Part shown: positions 54,195 through 60,901 of the stretch, piece by piece
Layout: every line of letters starts with the position of its first letter
Position numbering within the stretch: position 1 is the first letter of the stretch
IMG/VR virus record: IMGVR_UViG_3300032313_001529
Location: 1 to 60,901 of that record
Origin: a virus
Length of the DNA stretch: 60,901 bases
Direction: 5' to 3' (one strand)
The notes under the pieces: model-generated
Database searches by the model: none
Told to the model about the DNA's origin: nothing
Seen by the model: the letters and a program-made list of their open reading frames with translations, nothing else
Position numbers and translations under genes: made by a program

Positions 54195-55226
54195 ATGTTA
54201 ATATATCAATCAAAAAATATACTAAAAAAATATATTAATCTAATAATTAATGAATCTCGTACATTAGACGAATTAGAAAAAATATACGCAGATGATATAT
54301 TAATAAAAAATGCAGATATTCAATATACTGATGCATGGACAGAACTTAATTCATTAATAGAAATCCTAAGTAATTATGATTTAAATTACGATTCAGATGA
54401 AAAAGATATTAAAATTAATCAAATTATAAACGTATTAAATACATTAAACTATAAAATAATAGGAAAAGGTCAATCAAGACTAGTATATTCAAAAGATGAT
54501 GTTAATTTTATAATTAAAATTTCAAAAAAAATAAAAGAAACAGACATTTATGAAAATGAATACGATGAACAAGATCTAAAATATTCAGAATCAAATGAAT
54601 TAGAAATAAAAACATATCAAAATTATGGTAAATATTTACCTAAACAAGATATTTTTCCAAAAATATATGATTATGATAGGATGGATTATACATGGTTAAT
54701 AGCTGAAAAAGTTTATTCTTTCAATACACATTCAGATATTGAAAAAATATTTGAACCATTATTAACGCAAGTTGAAAAAATTAAAAAAATTATTACGCAA
54801 GATATTACTTTACAAAACGATATTACTTTTCAAAAATTTTTAAATTTAAATACAACTAAAATAACGCCTAATATTTTATTAATTTGCATAATTCAATTAA
54901 TTACTCAATTTTCAAACTTTTATTTACAAAAAGATGAAAAACATTTATTTATAGAATCAATAGTAGACAACTTAATCATCAGATATTTTGATATAGAATC
55001 TAACTACAACGCTGCGCAATATATTAAAAATAAACTCAAATCAACTTTGATAAAATATAATATAGAACCTACACAAGACATTATATATATTAACAATTTT
55101 TTAAAAAACGGAACGATAAATGATTTACAATTTTTTAATATTGGATATAGAAATTCGTCTATAAATAAAAAACAGCCATGGAAAAACTTTGTTATCTTAG
55201 ACACAGGCGAAGGATATATCGAATAA
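54195..55226 (+). CDS. Kinase-like protein 1, tagged, with variant catalytic loop (343 aa)
   Basis: The tag ends INE (18-20) followed by Ser. G-loop IGKGQSRLVYSK (89-100), Lys108 in IIKIS, and NELEIKTYQNYG with a candidate alphaC Glu (about 137) follow the kinase order. The catalytic-loop equivalent is DLQFFNIGY (Asp310, Asn315), with Gln instead of His and Phe instead of Gly, and the DFG equivalent is DTG (Asp336-Thr-Gly). It ends 5 residues later. The middle 150 residues are helical. It is the most diverged of three paralogues and may be a pseudokinase. It ends 3 nt before a convergent small gene. Confidence 0.65.
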   Translation: MLIYQSKNILKKYINLIINESRTLDELEKIYADDILIKNADIQYTDAWTELNSLIEILSNYDLNYDSDEKDIKINQIINVLNTLNYKIIGKGQSRLVYSKDDVNFIIKISKKIKETDIYENEYDEQDLKYSESNELEIKTYQNYGKYLPKQDIFPKIYDYDRMDYTWLIAEKVYSFNTHSDIEKIFEPLLTQVEKIKKIITQDITLQNDITFQKFLNLNTTKITPNILLICIIQLITQFSNFYLQKDEKHLFIESIVDNLIIRYFDIESNYNAAQYIKNKLKSTLIKYNIEPTQDIIYINNFLKNGTINDLQFFNIGYRNSSINKKQPWKNFVILDTGEGYIE

Positions 55227-55228
55227 AT

Positions 55229-55477
55229 TTAATTTTTAATGTAAAAAAAATCAGACCAACACCAATTTAATTCACCATCAACTAATATTAAATATTTCCA
55301 CCCCCACCTATTCAAACCAAATCTTAAACCAATATATATATCATTTTCATAATCATAAATATGATAACTTTTAAAACTAAACCAACACCATTTTCTATCA
55401 ATAATTATCCCATATTTTTGATTATTAATATCATCTTTCAATGTAATTAATTTACCTACTTTACTCTTAAAAAACAT
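55229..55477 (-). CDS. Small Trp-rich hypothetical protein (82 aa)
   Basis: A small beta-rich protein with seven Trp (KWCWFSFKSYHIYDY; NRWGWKYLILVDGELNWCWS). No tag, no membrane span. It lies between kinase-like genes 1 and 2 on the opposite strand. It is absent between genes 2 and 3. No family recognised; the Trp/Tyr spacing suggests an SH3- or Tudor-like barrel but that is a guess. Confidence 0.55.
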   Translation of the reverse strand: MFFKSKVGKLITLKDDINNQKYGIIIDRKWCWFSFKSYHIYDYENDIYIGLRFGLNRWGWKYLILVDGELNWCWSDFFYIKN

Positions 55478-55502
55478 TTTTTTATCAACTTTAAAATATA
55501 TA

Positions 55503-55512
55503 ATATAAAATA
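55503..55512 (+). promoter_or_regulatory. ATATAAAATA element upstream of kinase-like gene 2
   Basis: Identical ten bases, ending 22 nt before the start codon; see the matching elements at 54,162 and 56,641. Confidence 0.45.
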
Positions 55513-55534
55513 TTATAAAAGTATAAAGGTAAAA

Positions 55535-56632
55535 ATGTTAAAAAATAATATCATAAAAAATTATTTAAAAATTTTATTTGAAACTACAAATCTAGATGAT
55601 GAATTATCTGATTTAGAAAAAAAATACGAATTCGATATCAATCAAAAAAATAATGATTTAAAAAAAAAAATAAAAAACGAAATGTATTCAACAGAAGGTT
55701 GGGGATTATTAAATAACACAATAGAACAACTTGAAAAAATAAACAAAATCGATTATGGAGAAAATCTAAAATATAAATTAGATGATATCGAAGATCTTAT
55801 AACTACAGAATTAGGTTTTGTTTCAATTGGAAGAGGTGCTTATAGACATGTTTATGGTAGAAAAAACACGCCTTTCATCATTAAATTAGAACAAATAAAT
55901 TCTTTTTCTAAAAAAAGTCTAGGTACAAACGAAAACGAATATAATACTTATTTCAATTACGGATCAACATTTCAACCACGTAATGACTTATTCACAAAAA
56001 TATATGGATATGACAAAAAAAACGGTCTATGGATCGTATTTGAAAAAGTTAATACATTTAAAAATTCTTCAAGCGATATACTTTTAAAAATGTTTAAACA
56101 ATTTTTCTCTTTTTTAGAAAAAATTTATTCTTTTCTTGAAAATGAACCTGCTTTTTATAATGTACCTGGTTATCCTGAAGATGATTCTAATCTTTTTCAA
56201 CCGACAAATGAATTTGAAGATTTTATTAATAACCCAAAAGATCCACAAGATTTATTCTTTTATTTTATTGATTTTGCAAAAGCAGTTGCATGGAACTGTT
56301 ATAATCAATCACACACAGACATCGCAGAAGCATTCAAAAAAACATTAATAGATTTTACAATACAAACATTCACAGGTAAAGCATCTTATCATTATTTACC
56401 ACATTTTAGAAAAGATAATCCACTTGAATATGATTTATTAGTCACAAAACTAAATGAAAATTTTCCGGATCTAAAACCTACACCTGATGTCGCATATATA
56501 AGCAACTTTTTAAAAAATAAAACAATAGAGGATCTTCATTTTGGTAATATAGGTTACAGAGATATGAAAAATAACCCCACAGAACCATGGAAAAATCTAG
56601 TAATTTTAGACTTCGGTGAATTTGCATTTTAA
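55535..56632 (+). CDS. Kinase-like protein 2, tagged, canonical catalytic residues (365 aa)
   Basis: The tag helix ends ILFE (13-16) then Thr. G-loop SIGRGAYRHVYG (97-108), Lys117 in FIIKLE, TNENEYNTYFNYG with candidate alphaC Glu133/Glu135, hinge-like LWIVFEKV (165-172), catalytic loop DLHFGNIGY (Asp333, His335, Asn338) and LDFGEF (Asp359-Phe-Gly). The chain stops four residues after the Gly, so activation segment, APE and F-helix are absent. A helical region separates hinge and catalytic loop. Small-molecule or protein phosphotransfer is plausible. Ribosome-binding site AAAGGT. Confidence 0.72.
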   Translation: MLKNNIIKNYLKILFETTNLDDELSDLEKKYEFDINQKNNDLKKKIKNEMYSTEGWGLLNNTIEQLEKINKIDYGENLKYKLDDIEDLITTELGFVSIGRGAYRHVYGRKNTPFIIKLEQINSFSKKSLGTNENEYNTYFNYGSTFQPRNDLFTKIYGYDKKNGLWIVFEKVNTFKNSSSDILLKMFKQFFSFLEKIYSFLENEPAFYNVPGYPEDDSNLFQPTNEFEDFINNPKDPQDLFFYFIDFAKAVAWNCYNQSHTDIAEAFKKTLIDFTIQTFTGKASYHYLPHFRKDNPLEYDLLVTKLNENFPDLKPTPDVAYISNFLKNKTIEDLHFGNIGYRDMKNNPTEPWKNLVILDFGEFAF

Positions 56633-56640
56633 AAATTCAA

Positions 56641-56650
56641 ATATATAAAA
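56641..56650 (+). promoter_or_regulatory. ATATAAAATA element upstream of kinase-like gene 3
   Basis: Identical ten bases, ending 25 nt before the start codon, immediately after the stop of gene 2. Each kinase-like gene thus seems to have its own leader element. Confidence 0.45.
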
Positions 56651-56675
56651 TATTATATAATACAAAGAGATCTAC

Positions 56676-57845
56676 ATGCTAACAAAAAATAAACTCAAAA
56701 ATTATTTAAAAAAGTTAATTGAATCCATAGACTCAGAAGCACTCTCAAATCTTGAACAAAAATATCAAACTGATGTTATAGAAAAAGATCTTTATTCAAA
56801 AGAACAACAAATAAAAGAAAAAAACTCCGGAAAAGGTTGGCAATTATTAGACGATATCATTAAAACACTATCAGAATTAGATGATCCAAAAATACATCCA
56901 CAAAATTTACGATACAAATACGAAATAATAACTGAAATCTTAACAACACAATACAACTTAAAACTAATAGGTGAAGGACAATTCAGAAATGTTTATAGCA
57001 AAACTGGTATACCATTCGTTGTTAAAGTTGAAAAATTTCAATTTGATGATGATGCATATGAAGAAGATGAAGATTATATTTTATCATATGGCGCCAATAA
57101 AGTTGAATATAACACTTATTTAAATTATGGCACAGACACAAGACCAAGAACTGATCTTTTTTCAAAAATTTATGCATACGACAAAAAAAATGATATGTGG
57201 ATAATCACAGAAAAGGTTACAACATTCTCTGATGACGGCACAAACAATGATGTACTTTTAAAAATTTTTCAACCTATCATTACACTTTTATCAAAAGTAA
57301 TTAAATTTATAAAAACAAACAGAAATTTTCTAAATTTCCCTTATTATCCTTTTTACAACAGAACTTTTAATATAGATAAAAACATATTTTTTAGATCAAA
57401 TAATGTAATAGAAGATATTTTTGAACAAGCAAATAATAACGTATATGTAGATGCTGAATTAGCACAATCTATATTCGATAAATGCTTCGATTTTATTGAA
57501 ATAGTAACTGTAGAAATAGAAAGAACAAACGATCTAATAGCAGCATTTCAACTTGCAATCATTCAATGGCTATTATCAAACTTTAGTATAATAGGAAATG
57601 ATTACGACGTAGTTAAAATGTCACAACCTAAAAAATTAAAATTCTTAATATCAATATTTCAAAAAAATTTCCCAGATCTAAAACCCACACCTGATGTCGC
57701 TTACTTCGCAAACTTCCTAAGAAATAAAGCAATCAGCGATATACACTTCTACAATATCGGATATCGCGATATGAAAAATAATCCTACAGAACCATGGAAA
57801 AATCTAATCATCATAGACTTCGGCGAATTCGGAACAAATACATAA
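56676..57845 (+). CDS. Kinase-like protein 3, tagged, canonical catalytic residues (389 aa)
   Basis: The tag ends LIE (14-16) then Ser. G-loop LIGEGQFRNVYSK (97-109), Lys117 in FVVKVEK, KVEYNTYLNYG with candidate alphaC Glu, MWIITEKV as hinge, catalytic loop DIHFYNIGY (Asp355, Asn360) and IDFGEFG (Asp381-Phe-Gly). It aligns with protein 2 over most of its length, with longer insertions around residues 120-135 and 210-260, and shares the block YRDMKNNPTEPWKNL between loop and DFG. The end is again truncated after DFG. It ends 11 nt before the convergent DUF5824-like gene. Confidence 0.72.
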   Translation: MLTKNKLKNYLKKLIESIDSEALSNLEQKYQTDVIEKDLYSKEQQIKEKNSGKGWQLLDDIIKTLSELDDPKIHPQNLRYKYEIITEILTTQYNLKLIGEGQFRNVYSKTGIPFVVKVEKFQFDDDAYEEDEDYILSYGANKVEYNTYLNYGTDTRPRTDLFSKIYAYDKKNDMWIITEKVTTFSDDGTNNDVLLKIFQPIITLLSKVIKFIKTNRNFLNFPYYPFYNRTFNIDKNIFFRSNNVIEDIFEQANNNVYVDAELAQSIFDKCFDFIEIVTVEIERTNDLIAAFQLAIIQWLLSNFSIIGNDYDVVKMSQPKKLKFLISIFQKNFPDLKPTPDVAYFANFLRNKAISDIHFYNIGYRDMKNNPTEPWKNLIIIDFGEFGTNT

Positions 57846-57856
57846 TTAATCAATCT

Positions 57857-58198
57857 TCACTTCTTCGCTTTCTTCCACAAATCATCATCAGCTTTCCTAG
57901 CACCACCCTTCCCTGATAAAAACGAATTCACACGACCCATAGCCCAAGCATGCTGCGGAGTCCCCTGCCTATGACCCGTCGCCCACGCAGCCAACCCCCT
58001 ACGATACACAGCTTTCACAACACCCAACGACACCTTATGCTTCTTAGCTTTCGCAGCCAATGTCTCATTTGTCTTCGCTGAAAATCCCTCCATCAACACA
58101 TTCTCAACAATCATCTCCCAATTCTCATTAATATCTTCATACTCATAATACAACGCCTCAGAAATTAATCTATCCAACTCTTCTCTCAATAACTTCAT
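57857..58198 (-). CDS. DUF5824-like phage protein with capsid-targeting-like N-terminus (113 aa)
   Basis: MKLLREELDRLISEALYY ends the tag with Ile12-Ser13-Glu14 then Ala. Residues about 60-108 (KVSLGVVKAVYRRGLAAWAT, GHRQGTPQHAWAMGRVNSFL, SGKGGARKADDDLW) match the motif I know as DUF5824: V-x-[RW]-R-G-[LM]-A-A-W-x-[TS]-G-H-R-x-G...Q-x-x-W-A-x-x-R-V-N-S-F. Found in many phages, often in head-associated loci; biochemical role undescribed. It is clearly richer in G+C than most of the window, with strong C bias on the plus strand. Confidence 0.75.
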   Translation of the reverse strand: MKLLREELDRLISEALYYEYEDINENWEMIVENVLMEGFSAKTNETLAAKAKKHKVSLGVVKAVYRRGLAAWATGHRQGTPQHAWAMGRVNSFLSGKGGARKADDDLWKKAKK

Positions 58199-58446
58199 TT
58201 CTTTTTTCCTTTCGCTTGATCATACTCTTTATCTGCATCCCAATACTCATAACAACTCGCAGGCCGACCCTCAGGATCAGCACACTTATTAATCTCTCGC
58301 GCCATAGAACGAATCGACTTCTTTGTACCTCGCCCCTTCTTTCCACTCTTATACGCACGCTTCAAATTATCCACTGTCACACGCTTCTTCTCAACCAATA
58401 ACATCAATTGAATATACTCATACAACAACTCTTCAGTCATCAACAT
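58195..58446 (-). CDS. Tagged small Cys-containing phage protein (83 aa)
   Basis: I start it at 58,446 because AGAGG lies 8 nt upstream and the residues from there (MLMTEELLYEYIQLMLLVEK) form the tag with Leu17-Val18-Glu19. The longer in-frame start at 58,488 would add 14 residues with no ribosome-binding support. The body has KKRVTVDNLKRAYKSGKKGR, SIRSMAREINKCADPEGRPA and SCYEYWDADKEYDQAKGKK, a small basic helical domain with Cys45 and Cys55 (approximate) that recurs in phages of this type. It overlaps the 113-aa gene by 4 nt. Confidence 0.65.
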   Translation of the reverse strand: MLMTEELLYEYIQLMLLVEKKRVTVDNLKRAYKSGKKGRGTKKSIRSMAREINKCADPEGRPASCYEYWDADKEYDQAKGKKK

Positions 58447-58520
58447 TTCATACACCTCTTTTACATATATACTATATATCACCCCCACCTACAAGAGGCT
58501 CCCACATCACACCAAAAAAC

Positions 58521-59108
58521 TTATCTCATCTTTGATTCAAACTCATCTATCATCTCACGCTGCTTAATAACATTACGAGACATATCCCTATAATTACTCT
58601 TCGCAACCTCAATCTCTCTCTTATACACTTCACACTCTTCCTCATCAACACAATTTCTCAACTTCTTCAAACTATCCTGCACTTTCCAACGAGCCCCATC
58701 TCTCATAAACACATAATGATTATACACCTGCTTCGCATAAATCAGTTTATATCCAATAGAACCATAATCAATATTCTTCGGATCATACTCACCAGCAGGC
58801 ATATTATCTTTTCCCCACCACTTCTTCTTCTCAATACCCGGATAATTATCCTTATTCCACCTCATATTAGGCTCAAGATGAATATCATTATATAACCCAG
58901 CTCTCTCCCTCTCTCTCTCACTAAACGCCTCACCCTCCAACTCTTCATCATCAATCTCATCTAAATCAGGATCATACTCATACTCCTCTTTCCTATATGG
59001 CACCCAACGATTCTGCGTACCATCAATCACCCACTCCCCCTTCTTCTCACTCCCATCATACCACGATTCCCTAATCAATCTCCTCAATTCACTCTCTCTC
59101 ATCAACAT
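58521..59108 (-). CDS. Capsid-targeting-like tagged hypothetical (195 aa)
   Basis: MLMRESELRRLIRESWYDG is the clearest tag (Ile12-Arg13-Glu14 then Ser). The body is Trp/Tyr/Asp-rich (KKGEWVIDGTQNRWVPYRKE; DPDLDEIDDEELEGEAFSER) and ends in a charged coiled coil (VQDSLKKLRNCVDEEECEVY then KREIEVAKSNYRDM). No known domain. Weak ribosome-binding site. An internal head protein is the most economical guess. Confidence 0.65.
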   Translation of the reverse strand: MLMRESELRRLIRESWYDGSEKKGEWVIDGTQNRWVPYRKEEYEYDPDLDEIDDEELEGEAFSERERERAGLYNDIHLEPNMRWNKDNYPGIEKKKWWGKDNMPAGEYDPKNIDYGSIGYKLIYAKQVYNHYVFMRDGARWKVQDSLKKLRNCVDEEECEVYKREIEVAKSNYRDMSRNVIKQREMIDEFESKMR

Positions 59109-59430
59109 GTCTTCATCTCTACTTTTCTTTACTCTATATATATCCCAATCTTTTTCAAAATTTCTCCCGAATTTTTTTTCAACTTTTCACCACCATATAA
59201 AAAAAAGTACGTTTACCTTTTTCAACACATCTCATACACCACACACACCCAAAACAAAACAAACACTGTAAACCCACCTTTACAAAAAGCAAACTTTTTC
59301 AAAATTTTCCCGGGAAAAAAAACTGACTTTTGACTTGGCGGCCCCGCCAGCCACCCTTCGGGCTAACATTTTAGGGGGCTAAATAGGGGGCCCAAAAGGG
59401 CCCTTTTTTGGGGGCTGTTTGAGGCCCCCT
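59109..59430. other. Intergenic region with GC-rich hairpin island
   Basis: No gene is supported here. The left part is pyrimidine-rich (C/T on plus), then TTTTCCCGGGAAAA at 59,305-59,318 is a 14-bp palindrome, TGGCGG...CCGCCA at 59,336-59,349 an inverted repeat, and GGGCCC-AAAA-GGGCCC at 59,388-59,403 a hairpin. AGGGGGCC (59,385-59,392) can also pair with GGCCCCCT (59,423-59,430). About 110 bases here are far richer in G+C than the window as a whole. Confidence 0.75.
59388..59409 (+). terminator. Intrinsic-terminator-like GC hairpin on plus strand
   Basis: GGGCCC, loop AAAA, GGGCCC, then six T's (59,404-59,409). This is the expected layout for a rho-independent terminator read on the plus strand. 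On the minus strand the same hairpin lacks a downstream U-run, so it is not an obvious terminator for the TadG-like gene. Confidence 0.5.
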
Positions 59431-60684
59431 CTAAATGCTCTCAGGAGTTGTAATCGTTGGTCCCCCATACCTCACCGCCACCACTCCTCCCTCCTCTAGA
59501 ATACGATCACAAGTCTGATTATATATCTTTATCTCATACGTATCTTCATCTAATTCCCAATCATCTCTCGTAATAGGCACATCATTCAAAAAAAGATTAA
59601 GATTAGATAATTGATTCATCGCTGGTATCGGAGAAATTGGTCCCCACTTACACATAATAGAAGCAATAATGTTATCAAAGGCTTGACTGATCTGATTATT
59701 AGAAGCATAGAAAAAATAATCAATACGCTCATCATCAGCAGTAGCAGCATGACCTGACATCTTAATCAGACGTTCAACACCAGCATCTGAAATATTAATG
59801 CCTAAAGAATAAATAACAATACAACTGGTCCCAGGATTTATTCTTTTACAATCAATAGGATTTATGCTGAAAATGTTTTGACGCACCCATGATATCGGTT
59901 CTCCGCCGGCGGTAGGATCTCCATCTGTAATAAAGACAAAGAAATGTTTATCAATCGGCTGATTAAATAACAGACGCTTACCTTCAGATAATGCAGCCGT
60001 AAAATTAGTGCTACCATCTGCACGTTGTTGCGATACTCTACGACTTGAATCACTATCATGTATATTACCTTTATTAATATTAATCGATGGTCTAATCACA
60101 TCAGTACTGAATAACACAACGCCATATTTAATATCATATCGACCTTCAATAAATTGATTAAAAGCATTAATCAGTTGATTACGTCTATTAAACGAATTCA
60201 TAGAACCTGAAAAATCTAATATAAACGTAATACTACTGTCTGGCTTCTTAATATCACCTGACTGTTCATTAATATCAGTTATTACAGATCTATTCGTCAA
60301 TTCATGATTATAATGAGATGATACACCTGTTGTTGTGCTAATCACTATCCGCCTTTTAGTACGTCCAAACTCATCTGTATATATACCCAAATCATTACAA
60401 CGAATATCAGGTATCGGTTCAATATTCATCTCTCGCGCAACCTGTAATAATTTAACTCTGGTTTCATTCAGAACGCTTCCATTCATACACACATGATTTA
60501 ATCCATACTTAATCACATCGTAACCCACAAGCGCTCCTGCATTATCCAAAAGTTGTTTTTGCTTAGACACTTCAATAGATGACTTTGATACATGCACTAA
60601 ACCCAAATATAATATGCCAAATAACGCTGCTATAACTAAAATCAATAAAGATATAGCACCACCTTTCTCATCATACTTTTTCAT
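59431..60684 (-). CDS. TadG-like protein with von Willebrand A domain (417 aa)
   Basis: Residues 10-31 (AISLLILVIAALFGILYLGL) are a membrane span after the basic MKKYDEKGG start, as in TadE/TadG pseudopilin-like proteins, with a helix after it (SIEVSKQKQLLDNAGALVGY). Residues 152-330 form a vWA domain with an intact MIDAS: D157-x-S159-x-S161 (FILDFSGSMNSF), Thr226 in DGSTNF and Asp254 in FITDGDP. TadG proteins belong to Flp/Tad pilus systems; one in a phage window is unusual. It may bind metal-dependently to host surface proteins. It is less AT-rich than the fibre genes. No other Tad gene is visible. Confidence 0.72.
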   Translation of the reverse strand: MKKYDEKGGAISLLILVIAALFGILYLGLVHVSKSSIEVSKQKQLLDNAGALVGYDVIKYGLNHVCMNGSVLNETRVKLLQVAREMNIEPIPDIRCNDLGIYTDEFGRTKRRIVISTTTGVSSHYNHELTNRSVITDINEQSGDIKKPDSSITFILDFSGSMNSFNRRNQLINAFNQFIEGRYDIKYGVVLFSTDVIRPSININKGNIHDSDSSRRVSQQRADGSTNFTAALSEGKRLLFNQPIDKHFFVFITDGDPTAGGEPISWVRQNIFSINPIDCKRINPGTSCIVIYSLGINISDAGVERLIKMSGHAATADDERIDYFFYASNNQISQAFDNIIASIMCKWGPISPIPAMNQLSNLNLFLNDVPITRDDWELDEDTYEIKIYNQTCDRILEEGGVVAVRYGGPTITTPESI

Positions 60685-60781
60685 ATAATATCAACTCTTT
60701 CTTGATCTTTAAATTTTAATATAATTTTAGATCTATAGTTCTTAGTAAAAAAAAATTTTAAAAACATGAATATTATAAAAT

Positions 60782-60810
60782 TTTAAATTATAATTTTTTT
60801 ATAATTTAAA
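60782..60810. repeat. 12-bp perfect AT inverted repeat
   Basis: TTTAAATTATAA (60,782-60,793), loop of five T's, TTATAATTTAAA (60,799-60,810). Located in the divergent spacer between the TadG-like gene and the last plus-strand gene. Could be an operator or terminator; AT-only palindromes are frequent in such DNA. Confidence 0.5.
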
Positions 60811-60863
60811 TTATTTTAATTTAAATTATATTTTAAAAATTTAATTTCCAAAGGAAAATTTTT

Positions 60864-60901
60864 ATGAGTACCGATCTTCAAACTCAAATCCTAATGCTCC
60901 A
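60864..60901 (+). CDS. Start of a gene, truncated by window edge
   Basis: ATG at 60,864 is preceded by AAAGGAAAA with 6-8 nt spacing, the ribosome-binding pattern used throughout the window. Only 12 codons are visible (MSTDLQTQILML) and no family can be named. It is divergent from the TadG-like gene. Confidence 0.6.
   Translation, partial: MSTDLQTQILML

Noticed and set aside
58216-58593. Plus-strand frames in the C-rich region
   Set aside because: Caused by stop-poor antisense of G-rich coding strand; the minus frames carry recognisable motifs.
59431-60684. Window end as bacterial chromosome with Tad locus
   Set aside because: No other Tad gene, and the phage-type ribosome-binding pattern continues at 60,864; a chimeric join cannot be excluded but is not shown.
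1-60901. tRNA genes
   Set aside because: No cloverleaf-like segment with a T-loop GTTCxA signature noticed in the few non-coding gaps, all of which are short except 59,109-59,430.

Overview
The window is a stretch of a very AT-rich tailed-phage genome (Caudoviricetes, contractile-tail myovirus type). The diagnostic genes are T4-type baseplate proteins (gp6/baseplate-J, gp25, and a gp5-like spike with an OB-fold), a gp55-like late sigma factor, a PIN-PhoH ATPase, a DinG/XPD-type helicase and a very large block of tail-fibre genes. There is no integrase, no tRNA and no host housekeeping operon, so I read it as a lytic, probably large-genome (jumbo-like) marine or aquatic phage. The host is unknown.

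Layout. (1) 1-12,900, all minus strand: tail and baseplate module, with two LamG- or DNRLRE-type structural proteins, baseplate wedge proteins gp6 and gp25, the OB-fold spike and helper proteins. (2) 12,910-14,927, minus: late sigma factor, a one-span membrane protein and a Cas4/RecB-type PD-(D/E)XK nuclease. (3) 15,002-39,670, minus: about 24.7 kb of receptor-binding or fibre genes. These include three giant paralogues (1217, 946 and 764 aa), a 1690-aa fibre, two further paralogous fibres (565 and 482 aa), and a short beta-rich module that recurs across many of them. (4) 39,717-46,167: PIN-PhoH, a zinc-finger/sigma-region-4 mini-regulator, a histone-H1(Hc1)-like protein, a chaperonin-like protein and a DinG-like helicase. 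(5) 44,225-59,108, mixed strands and partly overlapping region 4: an accessory block. Twelve otherwise unrelated proteins here begin with a short amphipathic helix ending in [L/I/V]-x-E, usually followed by Ser, Ala or Thr. This resembles the capsid-targeting peptide and prohead-protease site of T4 internal proteins. Three of these proteins are tandem paralogues with a protein-kinase-like fold (G-loop, Lys, D-x-x-x-x-N, DFG) that end at the DFG motif. (6) 59,109-60,901: a GC-rich hairpin island, a TadG-like pilus-type protein with a complete von Willebrand A MIDAS motif, and the first codons of another gene.

How the genes fit together: the leftward block (1-39,670) looks like a late structural regulon that gp55-like sigma would serve. 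PhoH, DinG, the nuclease, the Hc1-like protein and the chaperonin-like protein are nucleic-acid or host-takeover functions. The region-5 proteins are best explained as a candidate set of capsid-packaged, possibly injected, proteins, which makes the kinase-like trio the most interesting part of the window. Base composition changes near 57.8 kb: most of the window is extremely AT-rich, while 57.8-60.7 kb is clearly richer in G+C, with a strong C-over-G bias on the plus strand up to about 59.3 kb.
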